Source of the DNA: an uncultured Alphaproteobacteria bacterium
GTDB taxonomy: Bacteria > Pseudomonadota > Alphaproteobacteria > Caulobacterales > Parvularculaceae
Assembly (NCBI GenBank): GCA_937895955.1
Contig: CALAZI010000148.1
Span: 1 to 11,214 of the forward strand
DNA: 11,214 nt
Direction of reading: 5' to 3'
The translations under genes and the position numbers were made by a program. Within the stretch, counting starts at the first letter, position 1; every line of letters starts with the position of its first letter. The notes beneath the pieces are model-generated. The model saw only the letters and a program-made list of their open reading frames with translations. It was not told where the DNA came from and searched no databases. This document shows, piece by piece, positions 1 to 6,762 of the stretch.

Positions 1-917
1 AGCCACAGCCACTGGCCGGGGCGCGCGCGAATGATTTTTTCAATTTCGAGATTGATGAGATCGGTAAGGGATTGCGTGTCGGCGCCGACGTCGCCTGACG
101 CCGCGAATTCGATCGGCTGGTGCGCGGTGACGCGAAAGCGCGCGCCTTTAAGGCGTTCGATCTCGATCGGGATGACGGGCGCTGAATATTTAAGCGCCAG
201 GCGCGCCGCGGCCGGCGCGGTCATCGCCGGCTTGCCGAAAAACGGCGAAGGAACGCCGCCCGTATTGAGCTTCTGGTCGACCAGCATGGCGAGCGACGCG
301 CCGGATTTAAGCGCGTCGATCATGTCGCGCCCGCCGCGCTTTCCTTTCGGAATCTGGCGGCGGGACATCACGCGCGCGCGCTCTTTGATGATCAGGCCGT
401 CGATCAGCGGGTTATTGGCGGCGCGATAGATGACGCCGTAATCGACGCCGATTGCGTGAAGCGCGATCGACATCACTTCCCAATTGCCGAAATGGCCGGA
501 GACGAAAATCGCCGGCGCGTCGCCCTGTGCGATCTTTTCCAGCCTTTCGCGGCCGATGATTTCAACGCGCGCGTTTTCCGCATCAGGATCGAATTTTTCG
601 AGATGGGCGAATTCCGCCGTCGTGCGGCCGAGATTCTCCCATGCGCGGCGCAGGATCGCTGCGGCTTCCGCGTCCGAGAGCGAGGGAAACGCTATTCCCA
701 GATTAATGCGCCCGCGATGCTGGATCGGCCCGATCATGGGGCCGACCAGCCGCGTGAATCCGCCGGCGATCGCTGACGCCGCATCGACGCCGATCAGGCG
801 AAAGACGGCGCCGAGCGCGAGGGCGAGCGCGAACTCGATGCGGTGCGCCAGCGTCACCGGGCGGTTCGAGCGCGGCTCGGGAAGGGGAATTTCGTCAATG
901 TCGCTCGTCGCGCTCAC
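1..917 (-). CDS. LpxL/HtrB-family lipid A late acyltransferase, 3' end cut by the window
   Basis: This enzyme family transfers a secondary acyl chain onto Kdo-modified lipid A at the inner membrane. The visible 305 residues begin with a GTG at 915-917. The start overlaps the lpxK stop as GTGA, which implies translational coupling, and a weak GGAAAAG lies upstream. A hydrophobic segment spans about residues 27-53. The catalytic HX4D/E motif is HFGNWE at 142-147, with H142 and E147. Further family blocks are IYRAANNPLID (163-173), MLVDQKLNTG (211-220) and SPFFGKPAMT (224-233), and the family's GQWLW ending lies at 301-305. Family members run to roughly 290-320 residues, so only a few C-terminal residues should be missing. 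The fold and activity class are well supported. The chain length and acyl position cannot be read from the sequence, so the gene could be lpxL-, lpxM- or lpxP-like. It sits last in the visible waaA-lpxK operon. Confidence 0.93.
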   Translation of the reverse strand, partial: MSATSDIDEIPLPEPRSNRPVTLAHRIEFALALALGAVFRLIGVDAASAIAGGFTRLVGPMIGPIQHRGRINLGIAFPSLSDAEAAAILRRAWENLGRTTAEFAHLEKFDPDAENARVEIIGRERLEKIAQGDAPAIFVSGHFGNWEVMSIALHAIGVDYGVIYRAANNPLIDGLIIKERARVMSRRQIPKGKRGGRDMIDALKSGASLAMLVDQKLNTGGVPSPFFGKPAMTAPAAARLALKYSAPVIPIEIERLKGARFRVTAHQPIEFAASGDVGADTQSLTDLINLEIEKIIRARPGQWLW

Positions 918-1873
918 GCGGCTTTTCCGAATTGCTTCATGATGACGCCGACAAGATCGTCCGCATTGTCGAGCGCGGTCTCAATTTTCAGAGCCATAAC
1001 GTCTCCGCGCGCCTCGCGCGGAAGCCGGACGAAATCTTTCTCCGTCGTAATGAGCGCCGCGTTCTCTGTCGCCGCGCGCTTTTTCAGCATCGCGATATCG
1101 GCGGGCGAATAGGGATGATGATCGGCGAAGGCGAGCCTGTCGACAAGCGTCATGCCGGCCTTTTCCAGGCTGCTGAAGAAGCGCGCCGGATTCGCGACGC
1201 CGCAAAAGGCGAGCGCGCGCCGCGGCGCCGGCGGGTCGATAATGCGAACGCTCGCGCGAAAAACCGGCTTGCCGCCCGCTTCGATAGCGCCATCGCCTGA
1301 AATGATGACCGCGTCGGCGCGCGCGACGGCGCGCGCAAGCGGCTCGCGCAGGCGTCCAGCCGGAAAAACTCTGGCGCCGTCTTCCATATCGCTCTGATTA
1401 ATGAGCAGGATTGAAAAATCTTTCTTGACGGTCGGATTTTGAAAGCCGTCATCCATGATGACGAAATCCGCGCCCGACGCTGCGGCGCGCACGCCGTAGA
1501 GGCGGTTCTTTGCGACAAAGGTCGGCGCCGCGACGGCGAGCAGCAAGGCTTCGTCGCCGACGTCCTTCGCCTCATGCGCCGCATTGACGCGAACGGGCCC
1601 TGCAAGCGCGCCGCCAAACCCGCGCGTTGCGAAATGCGCAACGACGCCGCGTTGCTGCAGCTTGCGGCAAAGCATGATCGCGAACGGCGTCTTGCCGGCG
1701 CCGCCGATCGATGCGCCGCCGACGCAGATGACCGGCGCGCCGGCGGACCGGGCGCGCGTCAAGGCGCGGCGCAGCCGCTGACCGGCGTCATAGAGCATCG
1801 CAAGCGGCGTCATGATTGCGCCGACCGTTTTCGCGGCGATAGACCGGTCGCGCCAGAACCAGGGTTCTTTCAT
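914..1873 (-). CDS. lpxK: Tetraacyldisaccharide 4'-kinase LpxK
   Basis: LpxK phosphorylates the 4'-position of the tetraacyldisaccharide-1-phosphate precursor with ATP, giving lipid IVA at the cytoplasmic face of the inner membrane. The protein has 319 residues, normal for the family. Its N-terminal region (about 1-40), containing PWFWR and AMLYD, is the membrane-associated part. The P-loop GGASIGGAGKTP lies at 52-63. The common asparagine in the GN pair before the loop is replaced by glycine here. VGDEALLLA (105-113) and the hallmark DDGFQ (141-145) follow; the aspartates there belong to the catalytic/Mg site. The ATG at 1871-1873 overlaps the waaA stop as ATGA, and the 3' end overlaps the next gene as GTGA. 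No clear Shine-Dalgarno precedes the ATG, in line with coupled translation from waaA. Confidence 0.95.
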   Translation of the reverse strand: MKEPWFWRDRSIAAKTVGAIMTPLAMLYDAGQRLRRALTRARSAGAPVICVGGASIGGAGKTPFAIMLCRKLQQRGVVAHFATRGFGGALAGPVRVNAAHEAKDVGDEALLLAVAAPTFVAKNRLYGVRAAASGADFVIMDDGFQNPTVKKDFSILLINQSDMEDGARVFPAGRLREPLARAVARADAVIISGDGAIEAGGKPVFRASVRIIDPPAPRRALAFCGVANPARFFSSLEKAGMTLVDRLAFADHHPYSPADIAMLKKRAATENAALITTEKDFVRLPREARGDVMALKIETALDNADDLVGVIMKQFGKAA

Positions 1874-3204
1874 TGCGCCGCGAATTTTTTTTCAAGCGCG
1901 CCGACGACGTTCGACAGCACGCGCTCGGCGCTCGCCTTCGCCGCGTCGCGGGCCGTATCGGCCATCGCCTGGCGCGTTTTGTCGTCGGCGAAGAGGCGTT
2001 TCAGCGCCACGGCGAGATCGCGGTCATTGCGGACGAGCGCCGCGCCGCCCGCGCCGCGAATATCGGCGTAGGTTTCGACGAAATTGAAAATATGCGGACC
2101 GTGCAGGATGGCGCAGCCGAGCCGCGCCGGCTCCAGCGGATTGTGTCCGCCTTTTTCAACGAGGCTGCCGCCGACAAAGGCGGCGTTGGCGATGCGGTAA
2201 AAAATGCCAAGCTCGCCGAGCGTGTCGGCGATGTAAATGTCAGTCGCGCCGTCAATCTGTTGACCTTTCGACCGCCGTTTCGCGGAAAGGCCGTAAGAGC
2301 CGGCGAGCGCCGCGACTTCCTCGCCGCGTTCAGGATGGCGCGGCGCCAGCATTGTGACGAGATCGGGATGTTCCGACTTCAACGCTCGATGCGCCGCGAA
2401 AATCGCCTCTTCCTCGCCCGGATGGGTCGAGGCGGCGAGCCAGAAATTGCGCCCGCCTAGTTCGGCGAGCAGTCGCGCCTCTTCCTGAACGTCGCCGGGC
2501 AAGGGCGGCGCCGCGTTTTTGAGATTGCCGTAACAGGCGACGTCGCGTCCGGACAAGGCCGAGAGGCGCTCCGCGTTCTGACGATCCTGTGCGATGAGGA
2601 TGTCGAAATGCGAAAGCAGGAAGCGAATGGAATGCGGCTTGCCTTTCCAGTCCGCATAGGATCTCGGCGACACGCGCCCGTTGACGAGAGCCATGCGTCT
2701 CGCGCGTTTGCGCGTTTCGATAAGAAGATTGGGCCAGAATTCCGATTCGACGAAAATCGCCGTATCGGGTCGCCAGTGATCGAGAAAGCCGCGCACGAAA
2801 CGCGGATGATCGACGGGTATGAACTGGTGAATGGCCCCCTTAGGAAGGCGTTCCGACATCAAGCGCGCCGATGTGACGGTGCCGGTCGTCACAAGAATGT
2901 TGAGCGCGGCGCGGTCGCGGGTGAAGCGCTCGACAAGCGGCAGGACGGACAGGGATTCGCCGACGCTGGCGCCGTGGATCCAGCAGAGTTCGCCGTCAGG
3001 GCGCGCGCGCCCAGCGAGGCCCGTCCGCTCGCGCATGCGAACGGGATCTTCCTTGCCTTCCTTGAGACGCTGGCGCAGCAGCAATTCGGCGACCGGCGCA
3101 GAGACCCAGCTCGCCGCGCGATAAAGCTTCAGCCCGATCGGTTCGTTCGCCGCCGCTGTCGTCACAAAACCGTCCGCATCAATCCGCGCGTCCCGCCGCT
3201 TCAT
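1870..3204 (-). CDS. waaA: 3-deoxy-D-manno-octulosonic acid (Kdo) transferase WaaA/KdtA
   Basis: WaaA transfers Kdo from CMP-Kdo onto lipid IVA at the inner membrane; it is a GT-B fold glycosyltransferase. The 444-residue product is slightly long for the family (about 420-440). A hydrophobic anchor spans about residues 27-43. WIHGASVGE (75-83) carries the conserved catalytic-base glutamate E83. Other family blocks are VESEFWPN (152-159), NGRVSPRSY (175-183), ASTHPGEE (258-265), APRHPER (287-293), DTLGELGIFY (327-336) and the nucleotide-sugar-binding signature GGSLVEKGGHNPLEPA (345-360). The ATG at 3202-3204 lies 26 bp inside the upstream gene. A GGAAG stands 15 bases before it, rather far. 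A GTG at 3163-3165 (residue 14) is an alternative start that would remove the overlap. How many Kdo residues are added cannot be predicted. Confidence 0.95.
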   Translation of the reverse strand: MKRRDARIDADGFVTTAAANEPIGLKLYRAASWVSAPVAELLLRQRLKEGKEDPVRMRERTGLAGRARPDGELCWIHGASVGESLSVLPLVERFTRDRAALNILVTTGTVTSARLMSERLPKGAIHQFIPVDHPRFVRGFLDHWRPDTAIFVESEFWPNLLIETRKRARRMALVNGRVSPRSYADWKGKPHSIRFLLSHFDILIAQDRQNAERLSALSGRDVACYGNLKNAAPPLPGDVQEEARLLAELGGRNFWLAASTHPGEEEAIFAAHRALKSEHPDLVTMLAPRHPERGEEVAALAGSYGLSAKRRSKGQQIDGATDIYIADTLGELGIFYRIANAAFVGGSLVEKGGHNPLEPARLGCAILHGPHIFNFVETYADIRGAGGAALVRNDRDLAVALKRLFADDKTRQAMADTARDAAKASAERVLSNVVGALEKKFAAQ

Positions 3205-3898
3205 CAGCGATCCGCGCCGCTTCCTTCAATTCCGTTTCAAGGCGCCGGCGGGCCGCTTCAAACCCGGCCGCATCGGCGTCCTGTTCTACATGGATCGGCG
3301 GGCGCGCTGCAAAGGCGAGGCGCGAAAAAGGCGCGGCGAGGAGGAACCGGTCCCAGGTTTTGAGCCGTCGCCCGCGCGAGGCTGAATAGGCGCCGGGCAA
3401 AATCGGCGCGCCGGTCCTTGCGGCGAGCTTGATCGCGCCGATCTTGGCGATTTCCGCAGGGCCGCGCGGGCCGTCGGGCGTCATGCCGACAATTGCGCCC
3501 GCATTGAGCGCGGCGATCATCTCCGCGACCGCCGGCGCGCCCGATTTGTTCTTTTCGGGTTTTTTGGGGTCGGCGGCCGAACCGCGAATGAGGTCAATCC
3601 CGAACCCTTTCACGGCGCGCGCGATGATCTCGCCGTCGCGATGGGCTGAAATCAGCATTTTGACCGGCTTTTGCGTTTCGCCGCGCAAGGACGCGCCCAT
3701 CAGAAGGCGCGAATGCCAGAAGGCGATGATGAAGCCCTTGTCGGATTTCAAAAGCGCGTCCGCATGGTTCTGCCCAATAAAGGTTTTCGACGAGGTCGCT
3801 TCGATGAGGCGCATATAGAGGGCGATCGCGCCGCTCGCCGCCGCGCCCGCCGCCGGCGACCGCATGATCCGCCTCGTCAAGGAACCGCCGCCGGTCAC
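3179..3898 (-). CDS. DUF374 lysophospholipid acyltransferase-like protein
   Basis: The 239-residue protein belongs to the DUF374 group of acyltransferase-like proteins. As I recall, some epsilonproteobacterial members (LpxJ) are lipid A late acyltransferases. A short hydrophobic N-terminal segment (about 16-32) suggests membrane association. The core blocks are FWHSRLL (60-66, candidate catalytic H62), SAHRDGE (84-90), RGSAA (105-109) and MTPDGPRGP (139-147), followed by a conserved aromatic region TWDRFLLAAPFSR (181-193). The GTG at 3896-3898 follows GGGAAGAGG by 10 bases; an internal ATG at residue 12 is an alternative. It is the first gene of the minus-strand operon and overlaps waaA by 26 bp. 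Its position at the head of a Kdo-lipid A operon suggests an acyltransfer step on lipid A or a phospholipid, but that is inference. Confidence 0.88.
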   Translation of the reverse strand: MTGGGSLTRRIMRSPAAGAAASGAIALYMRLIEATSSKTFIGQNHADALLKSDKGFIIAFWHSRLLMGASLRGETQKPVKMLISAHRDGEIIARAVKGFGIDLIRGSAADPKKPEKNKSGAPAVAEMIAALNAGAIVGMTPDGPRGPAEIAKIGAIKLAARTGAPILPGAYSASRGRRLKTWDRFLLAAPFSRLAFAARPPIHVEQDADAAGFEAARRRLETELKEAARIADEAAGRAD

Positions 3899-4009
3899 GT
3901 TAACAAAACCTCTTCCCTGTCAAAGGCTTGGCCGAAGGCCTGTCCGGCGCGGGGCTTGCCTCGCGCGGCGCATGGCCTGAGAATTACGGGAAAGAGAAAG
4001 CCGAGACCG
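3899..4009. promoter_or_regulatory. Divergent intergenic region between the lipid A operon and the ABC exporter
   Basis: These 111 bases separate the divergent starts at 3898 (minus) and 4010 (plus), so both promoters should lie here or just inside the flanking genes. On the plus strand TTGCCT (3956-3961), a 17-base gap and GAGAAT (3979-3984) match the sigma-70 consensus at 4 of 6 positions each and could serve the exporter. On the minus strand a perfect TTGACA (3923-3918) is only 20 bases from the GTG, too close for a normal promoter of that start. A small inverted repeat, GGCC-GAA-GGCC (3930-3940), is also present. None of these elements is convincing alone. Confidence 0.4.
3909..3917 (-). 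promoter_or_regulatory. Ribosome binding site of the DUF374 gene
   Basis: The minus strand reads GGGAAGAGG here, 10 bases before the GTG at 3896-3898. This purine-rich site is the main reason for preferring the GTG start over the internal ATG at residue 12. Confidence 0.5.
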
Positions 4010-5806
4010 GTGCCCCGCCGCAACCCCCCGCAGGAAATTTCGACCGCATCCTCTGCGGCGCTCGCCGAGCGCCTCTGGCGCGGCTATCTCGGCCGCTATC
4101 GCGGCAAGCTCGCTTTGGCGCTCCTCGCCATGGCGGCATACGCGGCGTCCGCCGCGGCGATTCCGGCCGGGGTCGAATGGATCAACGCCCGCCTTTCCGG
4201 CGCGGCCCCGACGATCGGCGGCCTGCCCGCTGATGTCGGCCTTTGGGGGCCGGTCGTCATCATCGGCTTGGGGCTCGTCAACGCGGCGGCGCAATATGTT
4301 CAGGCGCGTCTGTCGGCGTCGGCGGCGCTGCTTTCCCTGCGCGATCTTCAAAACGAGATGACAGCGAAACTCGTCGCCATCGACGACGCGCAACTCCGCG
4401 CGCTGGGGCAGGGCCAGTCGATCGGCCGCCTGACGAACGGCGTTGCGGTCCTGCGCGAAACGCTGACGCGCGCGCTGACAGGGGTGCGCGATCTTCTGAC
4501 GCTGATCGCGCTTTGCGCCGTCATGATCTGGTATGACTGGGCGCTCTTCGCCGTCGTCATTCTGATCTATGCGATCATCGGCTGGCCGGTCGCGCGCATC
4601 GGCGCGCATTTGCGCAAATCCTCGCGCGACGCGCAAAAACAACTCGGCGATATCGCCGCCTCGACCGGCGAAACCGTATCCGCGGGCCGTATGATCCGCG
4701 CCTATAATCTTCAGTCGCATGTCATCGCGGAAAGCAAAAAAGGGTTCGATGAGCGCCTCGCCACCTTGCAGCGCATGGCGCGCCTTCGCGCGCTCAACGA
4801 GCCGTTCATCTTCTTCGTCGGTTCGCTCGCGCTCGCCGTCGTCATCGCGGTCGTCGCAGTCCGGATCGCCTCTGGCGCGCTCAATGTCCCGCAATTCATA
4901 TCCTTCATCATCGCGCTCTTGATGCTGTCGCAGCCGGCTCGCGGGCTTTCGACCTTGAATGCCGTCGCCCAGGAAGGGTTCGGCGCGCTTGAGGAAATGC
5001 TGCATTTGATCGACCTGACGCCGACGATCGTCGACAGGCCGGGCGCGAAGCCGCTCGAAGCGGCGCGGGGCGCGATTTCCTTTCGCGATGTCGCGTTTTC
5101 CTATGACGGAGCAAAGCCGGCGCTAGACGGCTTTTCGCTCGACATTCCGGCCGGCGCGACGGTCGCGCTGGTCGGCGAATCGGGCGCCGGCAAGTCGACG
5201 GTTTTCAACCTTCTCCTGCGTCTTTACGAGCCTGACGCCGGCGCAATCTTGATCGACGGCGTCGATATCGGCGCGCTGACGCTGAATTCCTTGCGCGACA
5301 GGATTGCGGTCGTCGCGCAGGAAGGATTTTTATTCAACGACACGGTGGCGGCGAATATCGGCTTCGGCCGGCTCGGCGCGACGCGCGCTGAAATCATTGA
5401 GGCGGCGAAAGCGGCTGCTGCGGACGATTTCATTCAGGCGCTGCCGGGCGGCTATGACGCCATCGTCGGCGAAAGCGGCGCGAACCTGTCGGGCGGGCAA
5501 CGTCAGCGCATCGCCATCGCGCGCGCGTTCTTGAAAAACGCGCCGATCCTTCTCCTCGACGAGGCGACGTCCGCGCTTGATGCGGAATCGGAAAAGGCGA
5601 TCCAGGATGCGCTGGCGCGCCTTTCCAAGGGTCGCACGACGATTATCATCGCGCACCGGCTCGCAACCATTCGCAAGGCCGACATGATCGTCGCCGTCGA
5701 AAAGGGGCGCGTCGTCGAAAGCGGCCGCCATGACGCGCTGCTCGCCAAGGGCGGCTATTATTCGAAAGTTTCAAGGCTTCAGGGCGCGGCGGTGATCGTC
5801 GAGTAA
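4010..5806 (+). CDS. MsbA-like ABC exporter, fused membrane and ATPase domains
   Basis: This is a half-transporter with an N-terminal transmembrane domain and a C-terminal ATPase domain, expected to work as a homodimer in the inner membrane. From the GTG at 4010-4012 it has 598 residues, normal for MsbA-type proteins. Membrane segments lie near 33-53, 80-96, 163-193 and 266-310. The ATPase has Walker A GESGAGKST (389-397), Q-loop Q437, signature LSGGQ (493-497), Walker B ILLLDEA (513-519, catalytic E518), D-loop SALD (521-524) and H-loop H549, all intact. The GTG is preceded by GGGAAAGAGAAAG. The frame stays open further upstream, but no ATG there gives a sensible protein, and the peptide before residue 1 is arginine-rich and unlike a transporter. 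The divergent Kdo/lipid A operon suggests lipid A-core flipping. Export of another lipid or a drug remains possible, because substrate cannot be read from these motifs. Confidence 0.9.
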   Translation: MPRRNPPQEISTASSAALAERLWRGYLGRYRGKLALALLAMAAYAASAAAIPAGVEWINARLSGAAPTIGGLPADVGLWGPVVIIGLGLVNAAAQYVQARLSASAALLSLRDLQNEMTAKLVAIDDAQLRALGQGQSIGRLTNGVAVLRETLTRALTGVRDLLTLIALCAVMIWYDWALFAVVILIYAIIGWPVARIGAHLRKSSRDAQKQLGDIAASTGETVSAGRMIRAYNLQSHVIAESKKGFDERLATLQRMARLRALNEPFIFFVGSLALAVVIAVVAVRIASGALNVPQFISFIIALLMLSQPARGLSTLNAVAQEGFGALEEMLHLIDLTPTIVDRPGAKPLEAARGAISFRDVAFSYDGAKPALDGFSLDIPAGATVALVGESGAGKSTVFNLLLRLYEPDAGAILIDGVDIGALTLNSLRDRIAVVAQEGFLFNDTVAANIGFGRLGATRAEIIEAAKAAAADDFIQALPGGYDAIVGESGANLSGGQRQRIAIARAFLKNAPILLLDEATSALDAESEKAIQDALARLSKGRTTIIIAHRLATIRKADMIVAVEKGRVVESGRHDALLAKGGYYSKVSRLQGAAVIVE

Positions 5807-5810
5807 GCGC

Positions 5811-6506
5811 CTATTCGCGTCTCAACACGCGCTCAGTGAGGAAATTCCCCCACCAGTCGCCAAGGAATTCGCGCTTGATCTTTGCGGGATCGTAAGCGTC
5901 CGACCGGGCCCAGGCGAAAAACGCCTCGACATCGGAAAGAGAAATGTCGTTCGCGCGCGCATGATCGAGATAGAGATCGAACGCGGCGTCGATCACGCCC
6001 GTCTTGCCGTGCTTCACATGCCCGTAGCGCAGCGACAATTGTTTCAGCGCGACGTCGAGGGGCGCTCTCCCTGTGAAAAAAAGATAGAGCGCCGCCATAA
6101 CGCCGGCGCGATCGGCGCCCGACTTGCAATGCAAAACCGCCGGATACTCGATCCGTTCAAACAGATCGCGCGCGCCGGCAAGCATCTCCTTCGACGGCGC
6201 CTCGCGCGAAAAAACGCGGAAATTTTCAAGCTTCAGCCCTAATTCTTCGCACGCCTCTTCTTCGAGAAAGAGCGCCGCGCTCGGTTTGGGGCCGCGCAAA
6301 TTGACGATTGTCTTAACGCCCCGCCGCGCCCATCGCTCAAGCCGCTTCGGCGAGGGCTGATAGGAGCGGTAAACGCCCGGCGCGATTTCATGCGTGTTGT
6401 CGTAACAGGTGCGAATGATCGCATGATCGGCGAACAGGAATTCGCGCATGGCGCGGCGCCGGCCCGCCGGCGTTTCGAACTCCTCGCGAGTGAGCGCCGC
6501 GCTCAA
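5811..6506 (-). CDS. Tyrosine/dual-specificity phosphatase-fold protein, possible lipid A phosphatase
   Basis: The 231-residue product has the cysteine phosphatase signature HCKSGADR (126-133), with nucleophile C127 and phosphate-binding R133. Upstream are the beta-strand VKTIVNLRG (64-72) and a GVYRS block (44-48), typical of Siw14/DSP-like phosphatases. E102 in SREAPS may stand where the general acid usually sits, but this is uncertain. There is no signal peptide or membrane segment. The TTG at 6504-6506 directly abuts the stop of the upstream DUF4170 gene, with GGGAAA about 9 bases before it. An ATG at residue 20 lacks a ribosome binding site. Its stop is 4 bp from the convergent exporter stop. 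As I recall, Caulobacter CtpA, an essential phosphatase homologue, affects lipid A structure. The locus suggests a similar role, but a protein or phosphoinositide-like substrate is not excluded. Confidence 0.85.
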   Translation of the reverse strand: MSAALTREEFETPAGRRRAMREFLFADHAIIRTCYDNTHEIAPGVYRSYQPSPKRLERWARRGVKTIVNLRGPKPSAALFLEEEACEELGLKLENFRVFSREAPSKEMLAGARDLFERIEYPAVLHCKSGADRAGVMAALYLFFTGRAPLDVALKQLSLRYGHVKHGKTGVIDAAFDLYLDHARANDISLSDVEAFFAWARSDAYDPAKIKREFLGDWWGNFLTERVLRRE

Positions 6507-6740
6507 CTAGAATTTCCCGTCGCCGTCCGGATCGAGCAGGCGGTGAAGATGAACGATGAAATAGCGCATATGCGCGTTGTCGACCGTCTCCTGCGCCTTG
6601 GCGCGCCAAGCCTTTTCCGCTTCGCCGTAGCTCGGAAAAACGCCGACGATATCGAGATCCCTGAGATTGCGGAACTTCACCTCCTCAAGATTTTCAAGCT
6701 CGCCGCCGAAGACAAGATGAAGCAATTGTTTGTCAGGCAC
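6507..6740 (-). CDS. DUF4170 family small protein
   Basis: The 77-residue protein resembles the DUF4170 family, which has no known function. It starts KQLLHLVFGGEL (4-15). A central VGVFPSYGEAEKAWRAKAQ (32-50) and a YFIVHLHRLLDP stretch (60-71) are the other family-like blocks. The composition is soluble and mixed alpha/beta, with no signal peptide, membrane segment or metal site. The GTG at 6738-6740 has a good GGAG (6751-6748). It lies 22 bp downstream of pmbA, and its TAG stop touches the TTG of the phosphatase gene, so the three genes are probably co-transcribed and the last two translationally coupled. In other alphaproteobacteria, as I recall, DUF4170 genes lie near DUF374, waaA and lpxK, matching this locus. 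The role is unknown. Confidence 0.85.
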   Translation of the reverse strand: MPDKQLLHLVFGGELENLEEVKFRNLRDLDIVGVFPSYGEAEKAWRAKAQETVDNAHMRYFIVHLHRLLDPDGDGKF

Positions 6741-6747
6741 GTTTAAA

Positions 6748-6751
6748 CTCC
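6748..6751 (-). promoter_or_regulatory. Ribosome binding site of the DUF4170 gene
   Basis: The minus strand reads GGAG here, 7 bases before the GTG at 6738-6740. It lies in the 22-bp gap after the pmbA stop and supports the GTG as the true start of this short gene. Confidence 0.55.
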
Positions 6752-6762
6752 AATGAAAAAGA

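Noticed and set aside
1439..2071. A 210-codon plus-strand open frame spanning the lpxK/waaA junction
   Set aside because: It is opposite two firmly assigned genes, is Arg/Ala-rich and has no motif or convincing ribosome binding site.
2608..3363. A 251-codon plus-strand open frame opposite waaA
   Set aside because: It is a shadow of the waaA and DUF374 codon pattern with low-complexity composition and no domain.
3918..3923. A perfect TTGACA on the minus strand as the -35 box of the lipid A operon
   Set aside because: It lies only 20 bases before the GTG start, so transcription would begin inside the gene, and no -10 box is seen at 16-18 bases (the sequence there is ACGTGA). It would work only with the internal ATG at residue 12.
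3671..4009. An N-terminal extension of the exporter up to an ATG at 3671
   Set aside because: It would overlap the DUF374 gene almost completely, and the extra 113 residues are arginine-rich and unlike any transporter N-terminus. The GTG at 4010 gives a normal length.
3920..5005. A 361-codon open frame on the minus strand opposite the exporter
   Set aside because: It is antisense to a transporter with well-supported motifs, has a repetitive Arg/Asp/Glu-rich composition and shows no recognisable domain. Long antisense frames are expected at this GC content.
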